Positions 1 through 6,968 of a stretch of 11,278 nt of DNA are shown piece after piece. The first letter of the stretch is position 1, and each line of letters opens with the position of its first letter. The notes beneath the pieces are model-generated. The model had not been told where the DNA came from, did not search any database, and saw only the letters and a program-made list of their open reading frames with translations. The position numbers and the translations under genes are program-made. Source of the stretch: Comamonadaceae bacterium (GTDB lineage Bacteria; Pseudomonadota; Gammaproteobacteria; Burkholderiales; Burkholderiaceae_C); assembly GCA_024642025.1 (NCBI GenBank), contig JAHEBY010000050.1:1-11278 (forward strand), written 5' to 3'.

Positions 1-52
1 CGCCAGACACGGTACCGGTAATGGTTTGCCAATATTGAAGCAGGTCTTGCAT
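1..52 (-). CDS. possible N-terminus of an unidentified protein, cut by the left edge
   Basis: A minus-strand frame opens with ATG 53 bases beyond the liuB stop and stays open for 17 codons to the edge (begins MQDLLQYWQTITG). An in-frame TAG lies six codons upstream, so the frame cannot begin earlier. No convincing Shine-Dalgarno sequence precedes it. The position fits a next gene in the liu unit, but the fragment is too short to name, and chance is a real alternative. It does not resemble the starts I know for a biotin carboxylase subunit or an enoyl-CoA hydratase. Confidence 0.3.
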   Translation of the reverse strand, partial: MQDLLQYWQTITGTVSG

Positions 53-105
53 GGTGCAAAGTCCGGGCTACGCGCCCTGCAAATGAGACTCGATTGCCAT
101 CATCA

Positions 106-1728
106 TTACATCCTGAATAGCCCGAACCGGGTTTCGGCTATGGGCGCGTTGCGCGATGCGCTCAAGCCCAGTGCCAGTACCCGGCGCGTATCGGCCGGGT
201 CAATCACGCCATCATCCCAAAGCCGCGCTGTCGCATAGTACGGGTGCCCCTGGCTTTCGTATTGGCGTCGGATTGGCGCCTTGAACGCCTCTTCTTCTTC
301 CATGCTCCACTGGCCGCCCTTGCCCTCGATGCCGTCGCGCTTGACCGTCGCCAGCACCCCTGCCGCCTGCTCGCCGCCCATCACCGAGATGCGCGCATTG
401 GGCCACATCCACAGAAAGCGCGGGCCGAAGGCGCGGCCACACATACCGTAATTTCCTGCTCCAAAGCTGCCGCCAATGATGACAGTGAATTTCGGCACGG
501 CGGCTGTGGCAACCGCCGTCACCATCTTGGCGCCGTTGCGGGCAATGCCCTCGTTTTCGTATTTTCGGCCCACCATGAAGCCAGTGATGTTCTGCAGAAA
601 GACAAGCGGAATTTTGCGTTGGCAACACAGTTCGATGAAGTGCGTGCCTTTGAGCGCGGACTCACTGAACAGGATGCCGTTGTTCGCAATGATGCCCACC
701 GGCATGCCTTCGATTTGCGCAAATCCGCAAATCAGTGTGGTTCCATAGCGCGCCTTGAATTCGTCAAACACGGATTCGTCCACGATGCGGGCAATGATTT
801 CCCGCACATCAAACGGCTTTCGGGTATCGACCGGAATCACGCCATAGAGCTCATTTGCTACATATTTAGGAGCTATCAACGAAGCATTGACGGGGGCTAA
901 TGGCTTATTTTTATTCAAATTTTGCACAATTTGCCGCGCAATGGCCAGCGCATGCAGGTCGTTTTGCGCCAGGTGGTCCACCACGCCGGACAGGCGCGTG
1001 TGTACATCGCCGCCGCCCAGGTCTTCTGCGCTCACCACCTCGCCTGTGGCGGCCTTCACCAGCGGCGGGCCACCCAGAAAAATCGTGCCCTGGTCCTTGA
1101 CGATGATGCTTTCATCGCTCATGGCCGGCACGTAGGCGCCGCCCGCCGTGCAACTGCCCATCACCACGGCAATCTGCGCAATGCCCTCGGCACTCATGTT
1201 GGCCTGATTGAAAAAGATGCGGCCAAAGTGATCGCGGTCGGGAAACACATCGTCCTGGTTCGGCAGGTTGGCACCGCCCGAATCCACCAGGTAAATGCAC
1301 GGCAGCCGGTTTTGCTGCGCCACTTCCTGCGCCCGCAGATGTTTCTTCACCGTTATCGGGAAGTAGGTGCCGCCTTTGACGGTGGCATCGTTGCACACAA
1401 TCATGCAGTCCACGCCGCTGACCCGGCCAATCCCCACAATAACGCCAGCACAGGGGGCGCTGTCGCTGCCGTCCTTGTCAGGGTACATGCCCATCGCGGC
1501 CAGCGGGCTGAGCTCCAGAAACGGCGTACCCGGGTCCAGCAGCATGTGCACGCGCTCGCGCGGCAGAAGCTTGCCCCGTGCCGTGTGCCGCGCGCGGGCA
1601 ACCTCGCCGCCGCCATTCTGCGCGCTCGCAATTTGGATATTGAGATCGGCTACCAAAGCCCGCATCGCTTCGGCATTGGCCTGAAAGTCCGCCGCGCGGG
1701 GGTTGAGTTGGGTCTGCAGAACGGGCAT
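106..1728 (-). CDS. liuB: methylcrotonyl-CoA carboxylase, carboxyltransferase (beta) subunit
   Basis: This subunit transfers CO2 from carboxybiotin to 3-methylcrotonyl-CoA, giving 3-methylglutaconyl-CoA, in leucine/isovalerate breakdown in the cytoplasm. The 540-residue length is that of the MccB/LiuB family. Two crotonase-fold carboxyltransferase halves are visible: an N-terminal half (about 40-270) with the segments YLVDSGGANLPNQ (146-158) and GSCTAGGAYVPAMSDE (191-206), and a C-terminal half (about 295-525) with NNGILFSESALKGTHFIELC (349-368), ITGFMVGRKYE and IIGGSFGAGNYGMCGRAF (417-434). The RKYENEG stretch and the ending FGLFRM are typical of MCC rather than propionyl-CoA carboxylase. 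The start (MPVLQTQ) follows a GAGAAA-like sequence. Its partner, the biotin/biotin-carboxylase subunit liuD, is not in the window. An AT-rich repeat occupies residues about 282-291 in the linker between the two halves without breaking the frame. A palindrome with promoter-like elements lies 84 to 113 bases upstream. Confidence 0.95.
   Translation of the reverse strand: MPVLQTQLNPRAADFQANAEAMRALVADLNIQIASAQNGGGEVARARHTARGKLLPRERVHMLLDPGTPFLELSPLAAMGMYPDKDGSDSAPCAGVIVGIGRVSGVDCMIVCNDATVKGGTYFPITVKKHLRAQEVAQQNRLPCIYLVDSGGANLPNQDDVFPDRDHFGRIFFNQANMSAEGIAQIAVVMGSCTAGGAYVPAMSDESIIVKDQGTIFLGGPPLVKAATGEVVSAEDLGGGDVHTRLSGVVDHLAQNDLHALAIARQIVQNLNKNKPLAPVNASLIAPKYVANELYGVIPVDTRKPFDVREIIARIVDESVFDEFKARYGTTLICGFAQIEGMPVGIIANNGILFSESALKGTHFIELCCQRKIPLVFLQNITGFMVGRKYENEGIARNGAKMVTAVATAAVPKFTVIIGGSFGAGNYGMCGRAFGPRFLWMWPNARISVMGGEQAAGVLATVKRDGIEGKGGQWSMEEEEAFKAPIRRQYESQGHPYYATARLWDDGVIDPADTRRVLALGLSASRNAPIAETRFGLFRM
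857..885 (+). repeat. AT-rich hairpin repeat, copy 1 (inside liuB)
   Basis: A 29-base stretch reads GCTACATATTTAGGAGC followed by TATCAACGAAGC. It aligns with the other three copies over the pattern (G/A)CTAC, an AT-rich loop, TAGnAGCT, then a C/G-rich tail. The arms GCTAC and GGAGC pair at four of five positions. It lies antisense in liuB, where it encodes residues about 282-291 in the interdomain linker, in a GC-poor patch (roughly 845-925) that stands out from the rest of the gene. That it is a dispersed genomic repeat is inferred from the other copies in this window. Confidence 0.55.
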
Positions 1729-1808
1729 ATCGTATTTCTCGGGCAGCGGGCGGCGATTGGAGTCGGTTAGCGTGGGGCCAAGTGTCAGGTTCTGGCTATT
1801 GTGGTCTA

Positions 1809-1837
1809 TTTTTAGTTGACGTTTACGTAAACGTCAA
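1809..1837 (-). promoter_or_regulatory. candidate promoter of liuB
   Basis: On the minus strand TTGACG (1837-1832) is followed after 17 bases by TAAAAA (1814-1809). The -35 element matches five of six consensus bases and the -10 element four of six. The predicted transcript would begin near 1802, giving a leader of about 75 bases before the liuB ATG. The elements lie largely within the 30-bp palindrome, which is how a regulator of this promoter would bind. If the site is MerR-type, a 19-base spacing to AAAATA (1812-1807) is an alternative reading. Confidence 0.5.
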
Positions 1838-1841
1838 CTAA
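1812..1841. promoter_or_regulatory. 30-bp perfect palindrome, candidate LiuR (MerR-family) operator
   Basis: The half-site TTAGTTGACGTTTAC is followed immediately by its exact reverse complement, giving 15 perfect base pairs with no loop. The core ACGTTTACGTAAACGT resembles the motif I recall for LiuR, the MerR-family regulator of leucine/isovalerate genes in proteobacteria; that match is from memory. It covers the candidate -35 element and spacer of liuB and also contains the stop codon of the upstream HAD gene. It is unlikely to be an intrinsic terminator, because no U-run follows it on the minus strand and no loop separates the arms. Confidence 0.65.
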
Positions 1842-2506
1842 GCGCCCAGCATCTCGGGCAAATCAGTCATCCGGGTAAACACATGGTGCGCGCCCGCCGC
1901 CCGCAGGGCCGCCGCATCCACATGCAACGTGGTGGCCGGTGAATAGGCAAAAACGGTAGCGCCCGCTGCCACACCCGCCGTCACGCCAACCACGGTGTCC
2001 TCCACCACCGCGCAGCGTGCGGCTGGCACGCCCAGCGCTGCGGCAGCGGCCAGATACACATCGGGGAAGGGTTTGGAGCGCGGGGTTTCATAGCCGCTGA
2101 AAATCCGCCCGTCAAAAAAGCGGATCAGCTCAAGCTTGCGCAGCATCAACTCCACCTTGAACCGATCTGCGCCGGATGCACAGGCAATGCGCCCGCCGTG
2201 ATGCTGGTGCACACGTTGCAGCGCGTCCTGTATGTCGGGTATAGCGGTGAGGCGCTCGGTCAGCGCTTCATTGCGACGCCGCTGAAAACTGACAAGCCAG
2301 TCTTCGCTCACGACAAAGCCGGTTTGCTGTTGGATCAAGTCGGCCTCATCACGCACCGTCTTGCCAACGAACAGGCGCATGCACTCTTCCACGGTCAGTG
2401 TCCAGCCCAATTCATGCAGCATGTCCCGTAACACCGAGTTGGTGATGGGTTCGCTGTCGACCAGCACGCCATCGCAATCGAACAGGACCGCGTCAAACCC
2501 GCTCAT
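1838..2506 (-). CDS. HAD-superfamily hydrolase, subfamily IA (YieH / beta-phosphoglucomutase-like phosphatase)
   Basis: A 222-residue haloacid dehalogenase-type phosphatase, expected to hydrolyse a small phosphorylated metabolite through an aspartyl-phosphate. Motif I is DCDGV with nucleophile D10 and acid/base D12, followed by LVDSEP typical of subfamily IA. Motif II is S111 in ACASGADR, motif III is K145 in SKPFPD, and motif IV is E169-D170 in VVEDTVVG. Residues about 17-90 form the helical cap. The FSGYE-x-K-P-x-P-D arrangement recalls E. coli YieH (6-phosphogluconate phosphatase), but the substrate cannot be read from sequence. The ATG overlaps the rhodanese TGA (ATGA) and is preceded by AAGGTGA, so the two genes are translationally coupled. 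The TAG stop lies inside the palindrome that precedes liuB. Confidence 0.9.
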   Translation of the reverse strand: MSGFDAVLFDCDGVLVDSEPITNSVLRDMLHELGWTLTVEECMRLFVGKTVRDEADLIQQQTGFVVSEDWLVSFQRRRNEALTERLTAIPDIQDALQRVHQHHGGRIACASGADRFKVELMLRKLELIRFFDGRIFSGYETPRSKPFPDVYLAAAAALGVPAARCAVVEDTVVGVTAGVAAGATVFAYSPATTLHVDAAALRAAGAHHVFTRMTDLPEMLGA

Positions 2507-2952
2507 GCGTCACCTTTTGCAGGTGCCACGCCAGCGGCTGCCTTCGCCGCCTTGCGTTCGGCCAGCGTCTCAACGGGAGCCCCCTGCTTGGTCCATTCGG
2601 TGAAGCCCCCATGAACATGTGCCACGTTGGTCATGCCCATGTCCTTGAGGGTTTTTGCAGCCAGCGCACTGCGCAAGCCACCGGCGCAAAACAGCACGTA
2701 TTCCTTGCCCTCGTCGCCAAATACGGGTTTGAAATATGGCGAGTCAGGGTCCACCCAAAACTCCAGCATGCCACGAGGTGCGTGAATGGCGCCCGGCACC
2801 GTGCCTTCGCGCTCCAGCTCGCGCGCATCGCGAATGTCCACCAGCTGCAGCGTTGCGTCGCCCAAGCGCGGCACCACCTGCTGCACGCTGTAAGTGGTGA
2901 TTTGGGCGATGGCTTCGTCAACCAGCTGGCGGTGTCCTCGGGTGATGGGCAT
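2503..2952 (-). CDS. rhodanese-like domain protein (single domain)
   Basis: A single rhodanese domain of 149 residues, likely a sulfurtransferase or sulfane-sulfur carrier. The chosen start (MPITRGHRQLVDEA) has AAGGAG eight bases upstream (2961-2966); an in-frame ATG at 3009 would add 19 residues that look unlike a protein start and has no such site. Counted from the chosen start, the active-site loop is CAGGLRS with catalytic Cys89 (Cys108 from the upstream ATG), six residues ending in Arg as in active rhodaneses. LVDIRDARELEREGTVPGAIHAPRG is the conserved N-terminal stretch of the fold, and HVHGGFTEW the C-terminal one. An Ala/Lys-rich tail ends the protein. No signal peptide or membrane segment is seen. 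It overlaps the HAD start by four bases and diverges from the Pat-like gene. Its link to leucine metabolism is unclear. Confidence 0.88.
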   Translation of the reverse strand: MPITRGHRQLVDEAIAQITTYSVQQVVPRLGDATLQLVDIRDARELEREGTVPGAIHAPRGMLEFWVDPDSPYFKPVFGDEGKEYVLFCAGGLRSALAAKTLKDMGMTNVAHVHGGFTEWTKQGAPVETLAERKAAKAAAGVAPAKGDA

Positions 2953-3076
2953 GCAGGTGTCTCCTTGGATGGTCATGCAGACTGGAACTTCAGCCATTTG
3001 ACTGCCCAATTATCAGCCTGTAACAAATAGCGCTTAAGCTTGAAGCCTTGTCCCGCAACAACTACAGACAACCGGC
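2953..3076. promoter_or_regulatory. divergent intergenic region between the rhodanese and Pat-like genes
   Basis: These 124 bases separate two divergent starts and must hold the promoter of the Pat-like gene and probably that of the rhodanese-HAD pair. The stretch around 3007-3045 is the most AT-rich part. I could not pick convincing -35/-10 pairs in either direction and see no clear operator. Confidence 0.5.
2961..2966 (-). promoter_or_regulatory. Shine-Dalgarno AAGGAG that fixes the rhodanese start
   Basis: AAGGAG on the minus strand lies eight bases before the ATG at 2952. The alternative in-frame ATG at 3009 has nothing comparable, so the shorter protein is preferred. Confidence 0.75.
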
Positions 3077-5773
3077 ATGAGCGTACGCAATCTGGATTCC
3101 CTGTTCGACCCCGCTTCGGTGGCAGTGATCGGCGCGTCCGGGCGCCCCGCCAGCGTGGGCGCCACCGTCTGGAACAACCTGCTCCAGGCCGGTTTCAAGG
3201 GCCCCGTCTACCCCGTCAACCCGAAATACAGCGCCTTTGGCGAGCACCGCGTCTATGACTCGGTAGCAGCGCTGCCCGAGGTGCCTGAGCTGGCCGTAAT
3301 CTGCACACCACCAGCCACTGTGGCGGGCTTGGTACGAGAGCTGGCCGAGCGTGGCACGCACGCCGCCATTGTGTTGACGGCTGGGCTTGATGCGACCCAG
3401 AAGCAGGCCATGCTGGATGCCGCGCGGCCGCATCTGCTGCGCCTGTTGGGGCCAAACTGCATCGGCCTGTTATCGCCGCACGCGGGCCTGAACGCCAGCT
3501 TTTCGCATATCAATGCCAAAAAGGGTGAGCTGGCGTTTGTCTCGCAATCCGGCGCGCTGGTGACTGCCATGCTGGACTGGGCCGACGCGCAGCACATCGG
3601 GTTCTCCCACTTTGTGTCGCTCGGCGAGCATGCCGACGTGGACTTTGGCGACATGCTCGACTACCTCGCAACCGACATCCACACCCGGGCGATTTTGCTA
3701 TACATCGAGTCCATCGAAGCACCGCGCAAGTTCATGTCGGCGGCTCGGGCAGCAGCGCGCAACAAGCCGGTTATCGTGGTCAAGGCCGGTCGCTCGGCCC
3801 AGGGGCAAAAGGCCGCGGCGTCCCACACCGGCGCGCTGGCCGGGTCTGACGATGTCTACGACGCCGCCATTGCCCGTGCCGGCATGTTGCGCGTAAACAC
3901 GCTGCAGGAGCTGTTTCTGGCGGCCGAAACCCTGACCCGCTGCCGTGCTGCAGGTGGCGACGCCTTAACTGTGCTGACCAACGGCGGCGGCGCGGGCGTG
4001 ATGGCGGCTGACGCCGCTGCTGCACAAGGTGTATCGCTCGCCCAGCTGCCAACGCCAACGCTGGAAAAACTCAACGCCGTGCTGCCTGCCAACTGGTCGG
4101 GCGGCAACCCGGTAGACATCATTGGCGACGCGCCCGTGCAGCGCTACGTGCAGGCGCTGGAGATTCTGGCTGCGGAGCCCGCCAGCGGCACGATTCTGTT
4201 CATTCAGGCGCCCACGGCCATCGTGCCCAGCTCCGATATCGCGCGCGCGCTGGTTCCGATAGCGAGCCCGCCGGACGGTCAGTTGAGGCCACGCCTGATG
4301 AGCTGCTGGCTTGGTGGAAACGCAGTACAGGATGCGCGCGAACAATTCAAGGACGCTGGCATTGCCAGCTTCGACACTCCCGAGGAAGCCGTGCAGGCGC
4401 TGGCCATGCTGCAAGCTTACGAGCGCAACCAGACGGAGCTGATGCAGGCGCCACCGGCCCGCACGGCGCGCCAGGAGCCCGACCGCGCCGCGGCACGAGA
4501 GCTGGTGAAGGCTGCGCTGGCCAGTGGCCAGGAGCTCTTGACCGAGCCACAGGCTAAGGCACTACTGGACGCCTACAGGATCCCTGTTGTTACTACAAAT
4601 ATAGTAGCTGCTGACGCAGATCTGGCGGGGGCTGAGGCCGAAAAAATGGGCTTTCCTGTGGTCATCAAGATTTTGTCAGAACAAATATCTCACAAGTCGG
4701 ACGTGGGTGGCGTGGCGCTGAATCTGGACACGGCATCCGCCGTGCGGGAGGCGGCGCGCAGCATGCTGGCGCGTGTCAAAGCGCTGCGGCCAGACGCGGT
4801 GGTGAAAGGCTTTACCGTGCAATCCATGGTGCGCCGCTTGCAGGCGCAGGAAGTCATCGTGGGCGCCACGATTGACCAGGTTTTTGGCCCCATCATCCTG
4901 TTTGGGCAGGGCGGCACGGCCGTTGAAGTGATGGCTGACCGCGCGGTGGCCTTGCCGCCTTTAAACGTGCCGCTGGCCCGGGCGCTGGTGGCCCGAACCC
5001 GCATCTCCAGGCTGCTCAAGGGCTGGCGCGACACGCCCGCTGTGGACGAAGACGCCCTGCTGTCGGTGCTGCTGGCCACTTCGCAAATGCTGGCCGACCT
5101 GCCTGAACTGGCGGAGCTGGACATCAACCCACTGGTGGTCAACCACGAAGGCGCAGTTGCGCTGGACGCCCGCGTGCGGCTGAGCGCCAAGTGCCCTGCT
5201 GGCGCGCCGCACTTTGCCATCCGGCCCTACCCGGTGGAGCTGGCTGAAGCCGTGGACTGGCATGGCACACGTCTTGAAATGCGCCCGATTCGCCCTGAAG
5301 ACGAGGCCCTGCACGTCGAGTTTCTGGAGAGCCTTGAACCTGAAGACGTGCGCATGCGGGTCTTTTACAGCCGCCGCACCATGGAGCGAAGTGAGCTGGC
5401 CCGGCTGACGCAAATCGACTACACCCGCGAAATGGCCTTTGTCGCCATAGCACCGGGGCCGGACGGCCAGCCGCAAACGCAAGGCGTCGTGCGGGCCATG
5501 ATTGACCCGGACAATATTTCCGCCGAGTTTGGCATCGTCGTGCGCTCCAACCTCAAGGGCCGCGGCCTTGGCCAGTTGCTGATGAACAAGCTGATCATCT
5601 ATCTGCGCAGCCAGGGCACCCGGCGCCTTGTGGCTACCGTGCTGCGCGAAAACCACCGCATGTTGAAGCTGGCGCGGGATTTGGGGTTTCAGGACGAGGC
5701 CGGTCTGGATGAGGCGGGCCAGCGAGACCACAGCACACGCGCCATTTTCATGGACCTGCAGACTCCGTCATGA
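3077..5773 (+). CDS. NDP-forming acyl-CoA synthetase fused to a C-terminal GNAT acetyltransferase (Pat/PatZ type)
   Basis: An 898-residue fusion with the architecture of E. coli PatZ (YfiQ) and Salmonella Pat, which acetylate lysines of acyl-CoA synthetases such as Acs. Domains in order: CoA-binding Rossmann domain (about 5-135, VAVIGASGRPASVG at 15-28); succinyl-CoA-ligase-like domains (about 145-455) with SQSGA (156-160) and SHTGALAG (249-256), whose His250 corresponds to the phosphohistidine of ADP-forming acetyl-CoA synthetases; ATP-grasp (about 485-705) with KILSEQISHKSDVGGV (531-546) and ELDINPL (680-686); GNAT (about 730-898) with the acetyl-CoA loop KGRGLG (827-832) and Glu817 in AEFGIVVR as candidate general base. 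The start fits the family, though the ribosome site is weak. The order (GNAT last) is that of type I protein acetyltransferases. A repeat encodes residues about 505-514. It is the only rightward gene and ends tail to tail with the acyl-CoA dehydrogenase. Acetyltransferase, synthetase or dual activity cannot be decided here. Confidence 0.9.
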   Translation: MSVRNLDSLFDPASVAVIGASGRPASVGATVWNNLLQAGFKGPVYPVNPKYSAFGEHRVYDSVAALPEVPELAVICTPPATVAGLVRELAERGTHAAIVLTAGLDATQKQAMLDAARPHLLRLLGPNCIGLLSPHAGLNASFSHINAKKGELAFVSQSGALVTAMLDWADAQHIGFSHFVSLGEHADVDFGDMLDYLATDIHTRAILLYIESIEAPRKFMSAARAAARNKPVIVVKAGRSAQGQKAAASHTGALAGSDDVYDAAIARAGMLRVNTLQELFLAAETLTRCRAAGGDALTVLTNGGGAGVMAADAAAAQGVSLAQLPTPTLEKLNAVLPANWSGGNPVDIIGDAPVQRYVQALEILAAEPASGTILFIQAPTAIVPSSDIARALVPIASPPDGQLRPRLMSCWLGGNAVQDAREQFKDAGIASFDTPEEAVQALAMLQAYERNQTELMQAPPARTARQEPDRAAARELVKAALASGQELLTEPQAKALLDAYRIPVVTTNIVAADADLAGAEAEKMGFPVVIKILSEQISHKSDVGGVALNLDTASAVREAARSMLARVKALRPDAVVKGFTVQSMVRRLQAQEVIVGATIDQVFGPIILFGQGGTAVEVMADRAVALPPLNVPLARALVARTRISRLLKGWRDTPAVDEDALLSVLLATSQMLADLPELAELDINPLVVNHEGAVALDARVRLSAKCPAGAPHFAIRPYPVELAEAVDWHGTRLEMRPIRPEDEALHVEFLESLEPEDVRMRVFYSRRTMERSELARLTQIDYTREMAFVAIAPGPDGQPQTQGVVRAMIDPDNISAEFGIVVRSNLKGRGLGQLLMNKLIIYLRSQGTRRLVATVLRENHRMLKLARDLGFQDEAGLDEAGQRDHSTRAIFMDLQTPS
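4591..4617 (+). repeat. AT-rich hairpin repeat, copy 2 (inside the Pat-like gene)
   Basis: Twenty-seven bases with perfect arms TACTA and TAGTA around the loop CAAATA, followed by GCTGCTGACGC. It is the clearest of the four copies. It reads in the sense direction and supplies residues about 505-514 (VTTNIVAADA) near the start of the ATP-grasp part, in frame. The local base composition is visibly AT-richer than the flanking gene. Confidence 0.6.
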
Positions 5774-6916
5774 TGTTGGGTTTGACGTTGCCAGCGCCCG
5801 CTGGATGATGATTTTCTGCACGTCGCTCGTGCCTTCGTAAATCTGGCACACGCGAACATCGCGGTAGATGCGCTCTACCGGAAAATCGCGCACATACCCA
5901 TAGCCACCCAGCGTCTGGATGGCTGCGCTGCACACTTTCTCAGCCATTTCGCTGGCAAACAGCTTGGCCATGGCGGCCTCTTTCAGGCAGGGCAAATCCG
6001 CATCGCGCATGGCTGCCGCATGCCAGATCAGCTGGCGTGCCGCTTCGAGTTGCGTGGCGCACTCGGCCAGCCGGAAACCCACCGCCTGATGATTGAAAAT
6101 GGTCTGGCCAAAGCTCTCCCGCTGTTTGGCATAGTCCAGCGCCACCTCAAACGCGCTGCGCGCCATGCCCAGGCTCTGCGCGGCGATGCCAATGCGGCCA
6201 CCTTCGAGGCCACCCAGCGCAATCCTGTAGCCCTCGCCCTCCGCACCAATCAGGTTTTCGACTGGCACGCGGCAGTTGTCAAAGTTGATCTGCGCCGTGT
6301 CGCTCGAATGCTGGCCGAGCTTGTCTTCGAGTCGCGCCACCTGATAGCCCGGCGCGGTGGTGGGCACCAGAAACGCGCTCATGCCCTTCTTGCCCGCGCC
6401 CTTGTCGGTCACGGCAATGACGATGGCCACATCGCCATGCTTGCCGCTGGTGATGAACTGCTTGACGCCGTTGATCACGTAGCCATCACCGTCCTTACGG
6501 GCCGTGGTTTTCAGCGCCGAAGCATCCGAACCCACATGCGGCTCGGTCAGACAAAACGCGCCCAGCATCTCGCCCTGCGCGAGCGGCGTGAGCCATTGCT
6601 TTTTTTGCTGCGCGTTGCCGTATTTGAGAAGAATCGCGTTGACCGGGCAGTTGGTCACGCTGATGATGGTGCTGGTGCCACCATCGCCCGCGGCGATCTC
6701 TTCGAGCACCAGCGCCAGCGTCACGTAATCCAGATTGGCGCCACCAAACTCTTCGGGCACGCAAATGCCGTAAGCACCCAGCCCCGCCAGGCCTTTGAGC
6801 GCCTCGCGCGGAAAGTAGTGCTCCTTGTCCCACCGCGAAGCCTGTGGCCACAACTCGGCGCGGGCATAGTCGCGCACCGCGTCACGAATCATGATTTGGT
6901 CTGAGTTAAGTATCAA
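5768..6916 (-). CDS. acyl-CoA dehydrogenase, short/branched-chain type
   Basis: A 382-residue flavoprotein expected to make the alpha,beta double bond of a short or branched acyl-CoA and pass electrons to ETF. Its length matches the family. Visible motifs are FCLTEPHVGSDASAL (121-135, FAD contact), GVKQFITSG (150-158), YAKQRESFGQTI (262-273), QTLGGYGY (334-341) and IYEGTSDVQ (359-367) with Glu361 at the usual catalytic-base position, unlike isovaleryl-CoA dehydrogenase. The start is TTG, with GGAGG five bases upstream (6922-6926); it gives MILNSDQIMIRDAV, the normal family N-terminus, whereas the first ATG (residue 9) has no ribosome site and would clip that helix. It lies 45 bases beyond the thiolase, probably in one transcript with it. 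Its end overlaps the end of the Pat-like gene by six bases. The substrate (butyryl-, 2-methylbutyryl- or isobutyryl-CoA) is not decided by sequence. Confidence 0.92.
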   Translation of the reverse strand: MILNSDQIMIRDAVRDYARAELWPQASRWDKEHYFPREALKGLAGLGAYGICVPEEFGGANLDYVTLALVLEEIAAGDGGTSTIISVTNCPVNAILLKYGNAQQKKQWLTPLAQGEMLGAFCLTEPHVGSDASALKTTARKDGDGYVINGVKQFITSGKHGDVAIVIAVTDKGAGKKGMSAFLVPTTAPGYQVARLEDKLGQHSSDTAQINFDNCRVPVENLIGAEGEGYRIALGGLEGGRIGIAAQSLGMARSAFEVALDYAKQRESFGQTIFNHQAVGFRLAECATQLEAARQLIWHAAAMRDADLPCLKEAAMAKLFASEMAEKVCSAAIQTLGGYGYVRDFPVERIYRDVRVCQIYEGTSDVQKIIIQRALATSNPTS

Positions 6917-6921
6917 ATTGG

Positions 6922-6926
6922 CCTCC
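6922..6926 (-). promoter_or_regulatory. Shine-Dalgarno GGAGG supporting a TTG start
   Basis: GGAGG on the minus strand sits five bases before TTG at 6916. This spacing favours TTG over the ATG eight codons downstream for the acyl-CoA dehydrogenase. Confidence 0.75.
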
Positions 6927-6943
6927 AGCCCCCGTCCGATTTA

Positions 6944-6968
6944 CGCTATTAGCTACTGTTGTTATAGC
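6944..6968 (-). repeat. AT-rich hairpin repeat, copy 3 (thiolase end)
   Basis: On the minus strand the stretch reads GCTATAACAACAGTAGC then TAATAGCG. The outer arms GCTAT and ATAGC are exact complements, and the internal pairing resembles the other copies. It provides the last bases of the thiolase gene, including its TAA stop, and fills most of the 45-base gap to the acyl-CoA dehydrogenase. Confidence 0.5.

Noticed and set aside
68..106. A 12-codon frame starting in TAATG at the liuB stop
   Set aside because: The overlap looks like a coupling signal, but the peptide is too short and repetitive (three Met in a row) to support as a gene.
922..1770. A 282-codon plus-strand frame opposite liuB
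   Set aside because: Antisense of liuB with no domain; composition is that of a shadow frame.
1812..1841. The palindrome as an intrinsic terminator for the HAD gene
   Set aside because: The arms meet without a loop, the stem is AT-rich, and on the minus strand it is followed by AAATAGACC rather than a U-run.
2953..3009. A 19-residue N-terminal extension of the rhodanese
   Set aside because: AAGGAG sits ideally before the internal ATG at 2952, while the upstream ATG has no ribosome site.
4961..5731. A 256-codon minus-strand frame opposite the GNAT end of the Pat-like gene
   Set aside because: Antisense shadow; the plus-strand frame has clear ATP-grasp and GNAT motifs.
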